Positions 26,831-35,087 of a stretch of DNA of 64,000 nt are shown in pieces. Made by a program: the position numbers and the translations under genes. Numbering within the stretch: position 1 is the first letter of the stretch; each line of letters opens with the position of its first letter. The notes under the pieces were generated by a model that was not told where the DNA came from, did no database searches, and saw nothing but the letters and a program-made list of their open reading frames with translations. The stretch is from Bermanella sp044597725 (lineage in GTDB: Bacteria > Pseudomonadota > Gammaproteobacteria > Pseudomonadales > Oceanobacteraceae): the NCBI RefSeq assembly GCF_044597725.1, contig NZ_CP139003.1, positions 372,001 through 436,000 of the forward strand. Direction: 5' to 3'.

Positions 26831-26876
26831 GTCCGTATTATTTATATTAGCTCTTGCGAATATAAATAAATAGGAC
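26831..26876. promoter_or_regulatory. 46-base symmetric palindrome upstream of peroxiredoxin gene
   Basis: TTATTTATATT (26838-26848) and AATATAAATAA (26859-26869) are an 11-base inverted repeat around a 10-base centre. GTCC (26831-26834) and GGAC (26873-26876) extend the symmetry across two five-base spacers. It lies 47 bases before the gene start and may be an operator. Confidence 0.5.
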
Positions 26877-26922
26877 TAGATTAAGCAAGCAGTCTCATAT
26901 ACTCAAAAGAGGAGATCGACCC

Positions 26923-27549
26923 ATGTCACTACGTTTAGGTGATACCGCCCCTAATTTTAAAGTTGCCACTACTAAGGGCGACATCGACTTTCATGAATGG
27001 ATTGGTGATTCTTGGGCATTTTTCTTTAGTCATCCCGCGGACTTTACCCCAGTGTGCACCACAGAGATGGGCCGCACATCACAACTAAACGGTGAGTTCG
27101 ATGCCCGTAATGTTAAGCCTATTGGACTATCTACCGACACAGTTGAAGAGCATTTAAAATGGATTGACGATGTAAACGATACTCAGGGTACCGATTTGCA
27201 ATTCCCCATTATTGCTGACCCAAACCTAGAAGTATCTAAGCTATACGATATGATTCACCCTGGTGAAAGCGAAACCGCAGCGGTACGAAGTGTATTTATT
27301 ATCGACCCCAATAAAAAAATTCGCTTAACTTTAACGTACCCAATGTCGGTGGGCCGTAACTTTGATGAAATTCTGCGGGTTATCGATGCTCTGCAATTAG
27401 GTGATGCGAAAAAAGTTGCTACACCGGCTGATTGGAAAAAAGGTGATGATGTGATCATTCCACCTTCCATTAGCAACGAGCAAGCAAAAGACATCTTCCC
27501 GCAAGGTTGGGATGAGATTCGTCCATATTTACGTAAAACAAAAGTCTAG
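26923..27549 (+). CDS. 1-Cys peroxiredoxin (Prx6 family)
   Basis: Thiol peroxidase of 208 residues that reduces hydrogen and lipid peroxides. The peroxidatic Cys is C45 in FTPVCTTE. The long C-terminal domain (PPSISNEQAKDIFPQGW) is that of Prx6 and there is no resolving Cys in the usual 2-Cys position. AGAGGAG precedes the ATG. It is followed after a terminator by a persulfide dioxygenase gene, suggesting a role in oxidant and sulfur stress. Confidence 0.93.
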   Translation: MSLRLGDTAPNFKVATTKGDIDFHEWIGDSWAFFFSHPADFTPVCTTEMGRTSQLNGEFDARNVKPIGLSTDTVEEHLKWIDDVNDTQGTDLQFPIIADPNLEVSKLYDMIHPGESETAAVRSVFIIDPNKKIRLTLTYPMSVGRNFDEILRVIDALQLGDAKKVATPADWKKGDDVIIPPSISNEQAKDIFPQGWDEIRPYLRKTKV

Positions 27550-27562
27550 TTCATGTCCATAG

Positions 27563-27587
27563 CGACCCTTCGGGGTCGTTTTTGTTT
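27563..27587 (+). terminator. intrinsic terminator with UUCG tetraloop
   Basis: CGACCC (27563-27568) and GGGTCG (27573-27578) enclose TTCG, followed by TTTTTGTTT. It separates the peroxiredoxin and persulfide dioxygenase genes, though read-through may still occur. Confidence 0.88.
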
Positions 27588-27611
27588 GGAATGAATGCGG
27601 TAGGAGAGACA

Positions 27612-28640
27612 ATGATCTTTCAGCAGCTTTTTGATACAACATCATCTACCTATACCTACTTGCTGGCGGATGAACACAGTAAGCAAGCCATGCTTATTGA
27701 CCCTGTATTTGAAAAAACACGACGAGATTTAGCGCTTATTAATGAATTAGGATTGAGCCTAACGTTAGTGGCCGATACACACGCCCATGCCGATCACATC
27801 ACAGCGGCTTGGGTATTAAAACAAAAAACCGGATGCAAAATAGCATCTGCTAAAACAATTCAAGCAAAGCATACTGATATTCAATTAGAACATGGTCAGA
27901 GTTTTGGGATTGAAGGGGTTACATTAAAGGCGTTATCCACACCGGGTCATACCAATGGTTGCATGAGTTTTGTTAGCCAAGATGAATCCATGGTATTCAC
28001 CGGAGATGCTTTACTGATTAGAGGCTGTGGGCGCAGTGATTTTCAGGAAGGCAGTGCACACAAACTATATGAATCTATTACCAATGTTCTATTTGCGTTA
28101 CCCGATGAATGTGTGGTTTACCCTGCCCACGATTATAACGGCCGCGAACAAAGCACTATAGCTGAAGAAAAAACCTATAACGCACGGGTTGGTGGCGGTG
28201 CAAACGAAACCGATTTTGTTGAGTACATGCATGCTATGCAGTTACCTCATCCTAAAAAAATTGAAGAAGCATTACCCGCAAATTTACGCAGTGGTTGCCC
28301 CGAAGACGGCGAATTACCCCCTGAACCTGATTGGGCCGAAATACAGTATACCTATGCTGGTGTACCCGAAGTGAATGGTGATTGGTTAGCGCAAAACCTT
28401 GCTAACGTGACGGTACTGGATGTGCGTCAAGAAGATGAGTTAGATACACCCTCGCCGTTAACGTCTGATCTATCTATTCCTTTAGGAGAGCTGCGGGATC
28501 GAGTAAGTGAGGTGCCAAATGATAAGCCCGTGGTTGCGTTTTGTCGCTCGGGACGGCGTTCTTCCCTCGCTATTAACATCTTAAAAGAAGCAGGCCATGA
28601 GAAAGTTGCCAATTTGAAAGGCGGAATCATTGCACTGTAA
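27612..28640 (+). CDS. persulfide dioxygenase-rhodanese fusion
   Basis: Two-domain protein of 342 residues. The N-terminal metallo-beta-lactamase fold has THAHADH (56-62) and TPGHTNG, as in ETHE1-type persulfide dioxygenases that oxidise glutathione persulfide to sulfite. The C-terminal rhodanese domain has its active Cys in FCRSGRRS (about C311) and transfers sulfane sulfur. Such fusions are known from Burkholderia. The start is the ATG after TAGGAGAG; a longer frame would begin inside the upstream terminator. It probably detoxifies sulfide-derived persulfides in the cytosol. Confidence 0.88.
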   Translation: MIFQQLFDTTSSTYTYLLADEHSKQAMLIDPVFEKTRRDLALINELGLSLTLVADTHAHADHITAAWVLKQKTGCKIASAKTIQAKHTDIQLEHGQSFGIEGVTLKALSTPGHTNGCMSFVSQDESMVFTGDALLIRGCGRSDFQEGSAHKLYESITNVLFALPDECVVYPAHDYNGREQSTIAEEKTYNARVGGGANETDFVEYMHAMQLPHPKKIEEALPANLRSGCPEDGELPPEPDWAEIQYTYAGVPEVNGDWLAQNLANVTVLDVRQEDELDTPSPLTSDLSIPLGELRDRVSEVPNDKPVVAFCRSGRRSSLAINILKEAGHEKVANLKGGIIAL

Positions 28641-28680
28641 CGCACGCTTACCCTATTGTTTTTTCCTACCTATATAAATA

Positions 28681-28710
28681 AAAAAAACCGCCATTATTGC
28701 TAATGGCGGT
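28681..28710 (-). terminator. minus-strand terminator downstream of ald
   Basis: ACCGCCATTA (28687-28696) pairs with TAATGGCGGT (28701-28710); the A-run at 28681-28687 gives a U-tract for the minus strand. It lies 126 bases past the ald stop. Confidence 0.85.
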
Positions 28711-28835
28711 GAAGAAACCAAAAACCCGCTCCCACGGTTTTTGGAAAAGCACTCAAGGAGTTCATAAAACCTCAAACAGTAGAAGCATATTAATCGGGAT
28801 ATTCTGAAAAATATGCTCTACTTTAGTCGTACAAA
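28711..28835 (-). ncRNA. structured ald 3' untranslated region, possible 3'UTR RNA
   Basis: Between the ald stop and its terminator are two further hairpins: 28779-28821 (GTAGA plus GCATATT pairing with AATATGC plus TCTAC, one bulged A) and 28718-28744 (CCAAAAACC with GGTTTTTGG). With the terminator they make three hairpins in about 150 bases. This may be a 3'UTR-derived small RNA or only a stable mRNA end. Confidence 0.3.
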
Positions 28836-29975
28836 TTAAGCAATCTTGTGTACGTTATCACTTAAGCCTAGGGCTTTTGCTGGGGTGATAAAACTATAAT
28901 CAAACGCTTGTGCAACGGCTTCACAGGTTAGTTGACCCTTATGAACGTTTAGACCTTCTAACAAGTGTGCATTAGCGGCTAGCGCATCAACGCCTTTGTT
29001 CGCAAGCTGCACAACATATGGCAGAGTTGCATTAGTTAAAGCAAAAGTAGACGTACGCGCTACCGCACCTGGCATATTGGCAACGCAGTAGTGAATTACA
29101 CCATTAATTTCATAAGTAGGTTCTTGGTGCGTAGTAGGCTTACTGGTCTCGAAGCAACCACCTTGGTCAATGGCCACATCCACTAAAACTGAACCTGGCT
29201 TCATGGTGCTTAGCATGTCTTTAGTAATCAGTTTTGGCGCCGCTGCACCTGGAATCAATACTGCACCTACAACCATATCGGCTACTTTTATTTCATCACG
29301 AATGGCTTCTTCGGTACTGAAAAGTGTATTCAGTTTATCGCCAAACATGTCATCAATTTCTTTAAGACGAGAAAGAGAGCGATCAAGAATGGTAACGTTG
29401 GCGCCCATGCCCAAGGCAATGCGTGCAGCATTTAGACCCACAACACCACCACCAATAACGGTTACGTGTGCAGGTGCAACACCAGGAACACCACCCATTA
29501 ATACACCGCTACCACCATTGGCTTTTTTCAAGCAAGCAGCGCCTTCTTGTGGGGCTAAACGACCCGCCACTTCGGACATTGGCGCAAGTAATGGTAAACC
29601 GCCGTGTGTATCGGTTACGGTTTCATAGGCAATACAGGTCGCGCCACTTTCCATTAGTAAATCGGTTTGCGGTTTATCGGCGGCTAGGTGTAAGTAAGTA
29701 AATAGAAGCTGATCTTCACGCAGCATTTTACATTCGTTTGCTTGCGGCTCTTTTACTTTTACAATCATTTGCGCTTGTTCAAATACCGCTTGTGCCGTAT
29801 CTAAAATTTTTGCACCCGCTGCAATGTATTGATCGTTGTCTAGACCAATGGCTAAACCAGCGTTGTTTTCAACCACAACATCATGGCCAGCGCTAGTTAA
29901 CTCACGAACACCTGCTGGGGTTAAGCCAACACGATATTCATGATTTTTAATCTCTTTAGGTACACCAATAAGCAT
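28836..29975 (-). CDS. ald: alanine dehydrogenase
   Basis: NAD-dependent alanine dehydrogenase, 379 residues, interconverting alanine with pyruvate and ammonium. It starts MLIGVPKEIKNHEYRVGLTP, contains the Rossmann motif IGGGVVG near 170 and keeps the conserved DVAIDQGG segment. The start is the ATG six bases after AGGAGA; a longer frame adds seven residues without a ribosome site. The Lrp-type regulator encoded 1.3 kb upstream on the same strand is a plausible controller, as Lrp proteins often govern ald. Confidence 0.96.
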   Translation of the reverse strand: MLIGVPKEIKNHEYRVGLTPAGVRELTSAGHDVVVENNAGLAIGLDNDQYIAAGAKILDTAQAVFEQAQMIVKVKEPQANECKMLREDQLLFTYLHLAADKPQTDLLMESGATCIAYETVTDTHGGLPLLAPMSEVAGRLAPQEGAACLKKANGGSGVLMGGVPGVAPAHVTVIGGGVVGLNAARIALGMGANVTILDRSLSRLKEIDDMFGDKLNTLFSTEEAIRDEIKVADMVVGAVLIPGAAAPKLITKDMLSTMKPGSVLVDVAIDQGGCFETSKPTTHQEPTYEINGVIHYCVANMPGAVARTSTFALTNATLPYVVQLANKGVDALAANAHLLEGLNVHKGQLTCEAVAQAFDYSFITPAKALGLSDNVHKIA

Positions 29976-30199
29976 TTTTATTCTCCTCGGACACACGGGC
30001 CTAGTTTGGGTTTTCTTACTGTCTATTTTAGGAGCTGTTTCGCAGAATTGTTTACTTATTTTCTATTGATTTAAGCCTGTTTTGGTTTAATCTTCTTTTA
30101 AATAAAAAAATAAGCGAAGAATGTTCCAAATGGCTGAAATTGACGTGGAATGTGATAGATAAAAAGCCGCCCAAGGAGGTTTAAGCAATAGATCATAAT

Positions 30200-31216
30200 T
30201 TAGGGTCTTAGCTTACCATCCTCAATAAACCAATTTTTTCTCTTTCCACCTTTGAACCCTCGCCATGTCAAAAGGCTGAAATCCCCATTACCCGATTCAC
30301 CATTGCCGGAAATTTCGTATACCTCTATTGCGGCTTTATTATTTACCCAGTTGATGGGGGTATTTGCTGTTAAATTTTCTGGTTTTGATTTGGCATTTAA
30401 AAAGTACGCTTTGTTGCCAAAAGTTTGCCCAATACCAAATTCATCGGCCACAAGGTATGAGCCTTCGTTAAGACCAATTGCTTTCATTTTTTTATTAGGT
30501 TGCTCGGCCTGAGCACGTGCTAAAAAACCTGCCATACGACTATGTCGAGTTTCACCTTCAAGCGTTCTATCAACATGGGTTTCGTTGTAGGTATTTTCTA
30601 ATAATGGGTGATTAATCAGATCGGCATGAAAAAGATCTTGTGCTTCTTTATGATAAGGGTTGTTTAATAACTCACTGCCGATAACCGCTTTTTTATGACG
30701 GGGTGCGTAATAAGTTTGCCCTAAAATTGCCATACCAGCACTGGTTCCACCAATAGCTTTTGTTTTTATATGTTGATTAAGGTTTTTTGCTAGGGCTGTG
30801 CCTTTCCAGAAATCTTCATAACGGTTTTGATCACCGCCTGCTATCCAAATTACTTCTGAATTTTTAATAAGCTTATTTACTAGTGGGTGGTTTGCGTCTT
30901 CAATACTGTCGATACTGATCTCGGCAGCACTCTTTACTAAATCAGGGAATTGGCTACATAACCACTTAGCCTGTCTGCCTGTACCATTAGAGCGTAAAAC
31001 AACCAAATCACCGCCACCGCTAAGCTCTAACCATTTTTGAGTAGCAGATTTTTCACCAGGCTTGTTGCCACCCGCACCGCCACTTAACATAAGCGCCGCA
31101 GAGGTTTGTGGTGAATCAAACGTGAAATCACCACACCCTTTTTCAAATTCAAAAGAGTGGCTGTGTGAAGCCATTAGCAATGTTGTTATTATTAAAAAAC
31201 GCATAACAAAATCCAT
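30200..31216 (-). CDS. exported cyanophycinase-like peptidase (S51 family)
   Basis: Serine peptidase of the S51 family, 338 residues. The nucleophile is S159 in GGTSAGM, with the upstream AGGDQ (126-130) that is typical of cyanophycinases and PepE. An N-terminal hydrophobic signal (about 5-21) suggests export, as in extracellular cyanophycinase CphE of Pseudomonas, which splits cyanophycin into Asp-Arg dipeptides. An ATG at residue 5 is an equally possible start; neither has a clear ribosome site. Its neighbours degrade alanine, arginine and aspartate, which supports a peptide-scavenging role. Confidence 0.78.
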   Translation of the reverse strand: MDFVMRFLIITTLLMASHSHSFEFEKGCGDFTFDSPQTSAALMLSGGAGGNKPGEKSATQKWLELSGGGDLVVLRSNGTGRQAKWLCSQFPDLVKSAAEISIDSIEDANHPLVNKLIKNSEVIWIAGGDQNRYEDFWKGTALAKNLNQHIKTKAIGGTSAGMAILGQTYYAPRHKKAVIGSELLNNPYHKEAQDLFHADLINHPLLENTYNETHVDRTLEGETRHSRMAGFLARAQAEQPNKKMKAIGLNEGSYLVADEFGIGQTFGNKAYFLNAKSKPENLTANTPINWVNNKAAIEVYEISGNGESGNGDFSLLTWRGFKGGKRKNWFIEDGKLRP

Positions 31217-31250
31217 AAAATTGAGACATCCATGTCTTATAATCTATTCA

Positions 31251-31751
31251 TTAAGAAAACTGACGCTGATTCAGGATCTCTTGAATCGGATAGCCTCTAA
31301 ACGCTTTGCTTTGACGCAAAATCACATGTGTACTGATATTGGTAATTTGTGGGCACTGTTGAATCAGTTCGTTTGTTAGCAACATATAACGGCTCATATG
31401 CGAGCAAGCAAAACGCACAATAAAGTCACAGCCACCACTTACGGTATAAGCCTCAAGCGCTTCTGGCATTTCTTCCACCGATTTTTCTAATGACTTGAAT
31501 GCTTCTGGAGCGTGATCTTTTAATGCGATTGTGGCAATACACTGAACCGGAGCGCAAAGACGTTCCACATCAATAATACCTAAAAAGTTGGATATCCAAC
31601 CATCGTCCATTAAACGCTGTAAGCGCTGGTGGCATGCACTGGTAGACAAGTTGACTTGGTCTGCCAGTTCTTTATTGGTCATACGTCCATTGCTTTGTAA
31701 CGTTTGCAAAATGCGTAAATCTAAGCGATCTAATTCCAGTCCAGTGTTCAT
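31251..31751 (-). CDS. Lrp/AsnC family transcriptional regulator
   Basis: DNA-binding regulator of 166 residues. The N-terminal winged helix-turn-helix (about 8-60, NGRMTNKELADQVNLSTSAC) is followed by the RAM ligand-binding domain that senses amino acids. It lies 34 bases upstream of the cyanophycinase-like gene on the same strand and near ald, so alanine or another amino acid is a likely effector. Targets are inferred only. Confidence 0.92.
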   Translation of the reverse strand: MNTGLELDRLDLRILQTLQSNGRMTNKELADQVNLSTSACHQRLQRLMDDGWISNFLGIIDVERLCAPVQCIATIALKDHAPEAFKSLEKSVEEMPEALEAYTVSGGCDFIVRFACSHMSRYMLLTNELIQQCPQITNISTHVILRQSKAFRGYPIQEILNQRQFS

Positions 31752-32201
31752 TGTTATACCTATTGAGCTATAGATAGGGAGATGGATTCCATATCCATGT
31801 TCAAATTAATTAATAATGGAGTAATTTCCTTTTATAACATGGCGCGCTAACATTCGCGACTATCTTCTGTTGGGTAGTCTTGGTATTCACCCATCTTCTA
31901 GTCTCAGTAAAGTAATCATGACGAAATTCGCTATGTCATTTTCCGAGCCGACTCTGCACATCCGAATAACCGAGCCAAAGAAGTTATTCATGCCTAAACA
32001 ATATAGCTATTTAGAAAGCTTATATTATGAGTTGAGTTGTTTCTTAGTGCGGTATTGCTTGCTCCAATCTATGTAGTATGTGTAAATATTTGTGCCTTTG
32101 AGCTCAGTTATATACGAGATAAAAAAGGAAAAATCCTGCTTAAGTCCAAATCACTCAAGCAGGATTAGCTATATCCATTCAGCAGAATTCCATGTGGTTA
32201 T
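31752..32201. other. 450-base intergenic region with regulator promoter and aminotransferase terminator
   Basis: The left part should carry the lrp promoter and shows an imperfect ATGGAT/ATCCAT repeat at 31782-31798. The right end holds the terminator of the aminotransferase gene (32121-32166). A 68-codon plus-strand frame at 31870-32076 has no ribosome site and looks random. Confidence 0.5.
32121..32166 (-). terminator. minus-strand terminator of the aminotransferase gene
   Basis: AATCCTGCTT (32132-32141) pairs with AAGCAGGATT (32157-32166); A-rich sequence at 32120-32134 gives the minus-strand U-tract. Confidence 0.82.
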
Positions 32202-33569
32202 TTAACCAATTACAACATCGATAGAAGCTTTGATTTCATTAACTAAACGGTCAATTTCGTCACGTGTAATGACCAGTGGCGGAGAAATTGCCAAGGTGCC
32301 AACGCTTGGTAACGGGCGCACAATGATCCCGCGCTTTTTCAGTTCAGCGCAGATTTTCGCAGGCCATTTTTCGGCAGGTTCTGGCAATATCTTGTTCGCT
32401 TTATCCTTCACTAATTGAACGCCGGCAAGCAAGCCGCGGCCGCGAATTTCTGCCACGTTTTTATGTTGCCCCAACTCTTCACGTAAGCGCGCGTGTAAGT
32501 AGGCCCCATTTTCTTTTGCTTGTTCAACCAGGCCTTCGTTTTCAATAATGTTTAGGTTAGCCAAAGCAACTGCACAACCCACAGGGTGGCCAGAATAGGT
32601 ATAACCATGGCTAAATGCGCCTAATTTTTCAGAGCCCATCTTAAGGATTTCCCAAATTTCTTCGGTAATAAATGCTGCAGACATGGGGAAATAACCACTG
32701 GTTAAGCCTTTTGCTGTACTCAGCATATCGGGTTCAATGTCTAGCAAGTCGCTACCAAACCAGCTGCCTAAGCGTCCATATCCACACACCACTTCATCCG
32801 CAACAAGCAAGATATCGTGTTGTTTTAAAAGGGCTTTTAGCTTTGGATAGTAACCTACAGGTGGTTCAATGATGCCACCGGCAGCATGAATAGGTTCGGC
32901 GAAGAATGCGGCAATATTATCGGCACCTTCTTTTTCGATAAGCTTGGCAATATTGTCGATTAGACGATCACAGAACTGCTGTTCAGTTTCGCCTTCCTGT
33001 CCACGGGTATAAAAATGTGGGCAATCGGTGCGCAGTACGAAATCGAGCGGTAACGGGAATTCTTTATGGAAGCCACCTAAGCCGGTCAGGCTGGCGGTAG
33101 AGATCGAGGTACCATGATAGGCTTGCTCACGCGCAATAACTTTTGTTTTGCTGGGTTTGCCACGCAAAGAGTGATAGTGCCATGCAATTTTTACTAGGGT
33201 ATCGTTTGCGTCACTGCCGCCTGAGCCAAAATAAACTTTACTTAGTCCCTTTGGCGCTAACTGAACCAATTTTTTAGCCAGCTGAACCTGCCACGGGTTC
33301 GAGGCATTACTAAATGTATGGTAATACGCTAGTTGCTCGGTGGCTTCTTTAACGACTTGGGCTAGCTCTGGACGACCGTACCCTGCATTAACGCACCATA
33401 AGCCGCCAACCGCGTCTAGGAAGTCCTGGCCATCGGCGTCTGTAATGGTGCTGCCCTTGGCGCTTACCATCATCTGAGGGCCTTGATCTAGCAATGCCGT
33501 GATAGAGGAAGCTGGGTGTAAAATGTACTGGCTATCCTCTTGAGCCAAGCTCTTTGGAGTATCATTCAT
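32202..33569 (-). CDS. class III (omega-type) aminotransferase
   Basis: PLP-dependent aminotransferase of 455 residues. Features are the GGLWCVNAGYGRPEL start segment, the GSGGSDANDT cofactor loop, FIADEV-like LLVADEVVCGYGR and the Schiff-base Lys in STAKGLTSGY (near 286). It belongs with pyruvate-dependent omega-amino acid, polyamine and taurine transaminases such as SpuC. It is divergent from astA with 444 bases between. The ast operon here lacks astC, so this enzyme might replace succinylornithine transaminase, but its subgroup does not suggest that strongly. Confidence 0.87.
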   Translation of the reverse strand: MNDTPKSLAQEDSQYILHPASSITALLDQGPQMMVSAKGSTITDADGQDFLDAVGGLWCVNAGYGRPELAQVVKEATEQLAYYHTFSNASNPWQVQLAKKLVQLAPKGLSKVYFGSGGSDANDTLVKIAWHYHSLRGKPSKTKVIAREQAYHGTSISTASLTGLGGFHKEFPLPLDFVLRTDCPHFYTRGQEGETEQQFCDRLIDNIAKLIEKEGADNIAAFFAEPIHAAGGIIEPPVGYYPKLKALLKQHDILLVADEVVCGYGRLGSWFGSDLLDIEPDMLSTAKGLTSGYFPMSAAFITEEIWEILKMGSEKLGAFSHGYTYSGHPVGCAVALANLNIIENEGLVEQAKENGAYLHARLREELGQHKNVAEIRGRGLLAGVQLVKDKANKILPEPAEKWPAKICAELKKRGIIVRPLPSVGTLAISPPLVITRDEIDRLVNEIKASIDVVIG

Positions 33570-34013
33570 AGTGATTGTCTCGGTTTGTGTGTATGGTCGC
33601 AGTGTGCGCTATCTAGTCTTCATTGTAAGAATTCCCGTCAAAATTAAATCCTTAAGATAAATGCCTTCGCGGATATTCTGTGGTCTAAACTGAGCTGTAG
33701 GCCCTCAATTATTGGATATGCGGATATATATCCAGCCTTGGAATTAAATCCGTTAAATTTAGCAATATCAAAATCTACTGCGGCTAAAAATCTGGAAAAA
33801 TGGCTGATACTTAATTCGCAGAACAAACCCTTAATATAGTTTAGCCGCTTATATGATTGCCAATAGTGGTTTAAGGGCCCTGCAAAACCGTTTTTCACGT
33901 TCGGTCATTCGCCAATGAACTGGTTCGCCGTTGCAAGATCTGTGTGCCAAGCTCTGATACTGATGGGTGGCCGAGCGTGAAATTATCCTTGTAACAAAAA
34001 AAGGGACGCAACC
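33570..34013. other. 444-base divergent intergenic region between aminotransferase and astA
   Basis: It holds two divergent promoters. A perfect 12-base palindrome GGATATATATCC stands at 33722-33733, preceded by a half-like GGATATGC at 33714-33721. No sigma-54 site with correct spacing was found. AACAAAAA (33993-34000), matching the AANAANAA type bound by Hfq/Crc, abuts the astA ribosome site. A minus-strand 84-codon frame (33644-33898) looks random. Confidence 0.4.
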
Positions 34014-35042
34014 ATGTTAATTATTCGCCCCGTGCAAGCAGACGATTTGCAAGATTTATTAGAGCTTGCAGTTAAAGCCGGCAAAGGCATGACGTCCTTA
34101 CCCGAAGATCCAGATACGCTAAGCGCTAAGATCCAAAAGTCCATCGATAGCTTTAACCGCCGTGAAGCCCACGACGACGACTTTTTTTGGTTAGTAATGG
34201 AAGACTTAGATCGCAAGAAAGTAGTGGGTACATCAGGTGTTTATGCCCGCACCGGTACGCGCCAAGCGTTTTATGCGTATCGCCTAATTAGTCAGAACCA
34301 TCATAGCCACACTCTCGATAAGCAAGTGCGTAGTGAAATACTTCAACTAAGTAATGATTACACCGATTGTTCGGAAGTGGGCACCTTATTTTTAGACCCA
34401 GACTACCGCGGTAATGGACACTGGCTAGCAAAATGTCGTTATTTATTAATGGCTCAATTCCCTGAACGTTTTGCACCCTATGTTATTGCCGAGTTACGCG
34501 GTTGGTCGGACGAAGATGGTCGCAGCCCTTTTTGGGAAGCCATTGGCCGACACTTTTTCGAAATGGACTTTGATGAAGCCGACACACTTTGCGGTGTGGG
34601 CAGTAACCAATTTATTACCGAACTCATGCCTAAGCATCCTATTTATACGCGTTTATTACCGCAAGAAGCGCAAGACGTTATAGGTAAGCCAATGGATGCA
34701 GGTCGTCGTGCCATGGAATTGTTAGAAGAAGAAGGCTTTATGTACGACAAGGTTGTGGACATCTTTGATGCGGGCCCAATTTTGCGTGCAAAGGTTGATC
34801 AACTAAAAACCATTAAAAAAATGGACCAAGGTTTAGCTGCGGTTAGCGATGAAAGAATGTTAACCAGCCCGACCATGATAGCAACAAGTTCGTTACGCCA
34901 TTTCCGTGTGATTCATGAACCCATGATTCGTACTGGGGGCGGCCAAGTAAAACTCGCTCAAGAACATATTGAAGCATTGGCGGTAACGCCTGGAGCACTT
35001 TTGCGATACGTGCCTAAATTTTCCAAATCTCGATATCACTAA
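34014..35042 (+). CDS. astA: arginine N-succinyltransferase AstA
   Basis: First enzyme of the arginine succinyltransferase (AST) pathway, moving succinyl from succinyl-CoA to arginine; 342 residues, GNAT-like fold. The N-terminus MLIIRPVQADDLQDLLELA, followed by KAGKGMTSLP, matches the family, as does GTLFLDPDYRGNGHW with WEAIGRHFFEMDF in the middle. AGGGA lies before the ATG. Only one astA gene is present, not the alpha/beta pair (aruF/aruG) of Pseudomonas. astD follows after 45 bases. Confidence 0.95.
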   Translation: MLIIRPVQADDLQDLLELAVKAGKGMTSLPEDPDTLSAKIQKSIDSFNRREAHDDDFFWLVMEDLDRKKVVGTSGVYARTGTRQAFYAYRLISQNHHSHTLDKQVRSEILQLSNDYTDCSEVGTLFLDPDYRGNGHWLAKCRYLLMAQFPERFAPYVIAELRGWSDEDGRSPFWEAIGRHFFEMDFDEADTLCGVGSNQFITELMPKHPIYTRLLPQEAQDVIGKPMDAGRRAMELLEEEGFMYDKVVDIFDAGPILRAKVDQLKTIKKMDQGLAAVSDERMLTSPTMIATSSLRHFRVIHEPMIRTGGGQVKLAQEHIEALAVTPGALLRYVPKFSKSRYH

Positions 35043-35087
35043 AGGTTTTATTTTTAACGACATAGTGAATATTCGAAGGAGTAAAGC

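Noticed and set aside
29170..29628. 152-codon plus-strand frame inside ald
   Set aside because: Antisense shadow of a well-supported gene, low-complexity Thr/Pro/Ser composition.
31870..32076. 68-codon plus-strand frame upstream of lrp
   Set aside because: No start signals and random-looking composition.
33644..33898. 84-codon minus-strand frame
   Set aside because: No ribosome site, no recognisable protein character, lies in a divergent promoter region.
33919..33940. Sigma-54-like TGGTTCGCCGTTGCA upstream of astA
   Set aside because: Spacing between GG and GC is 11, one base short, and the -24 element is poor.
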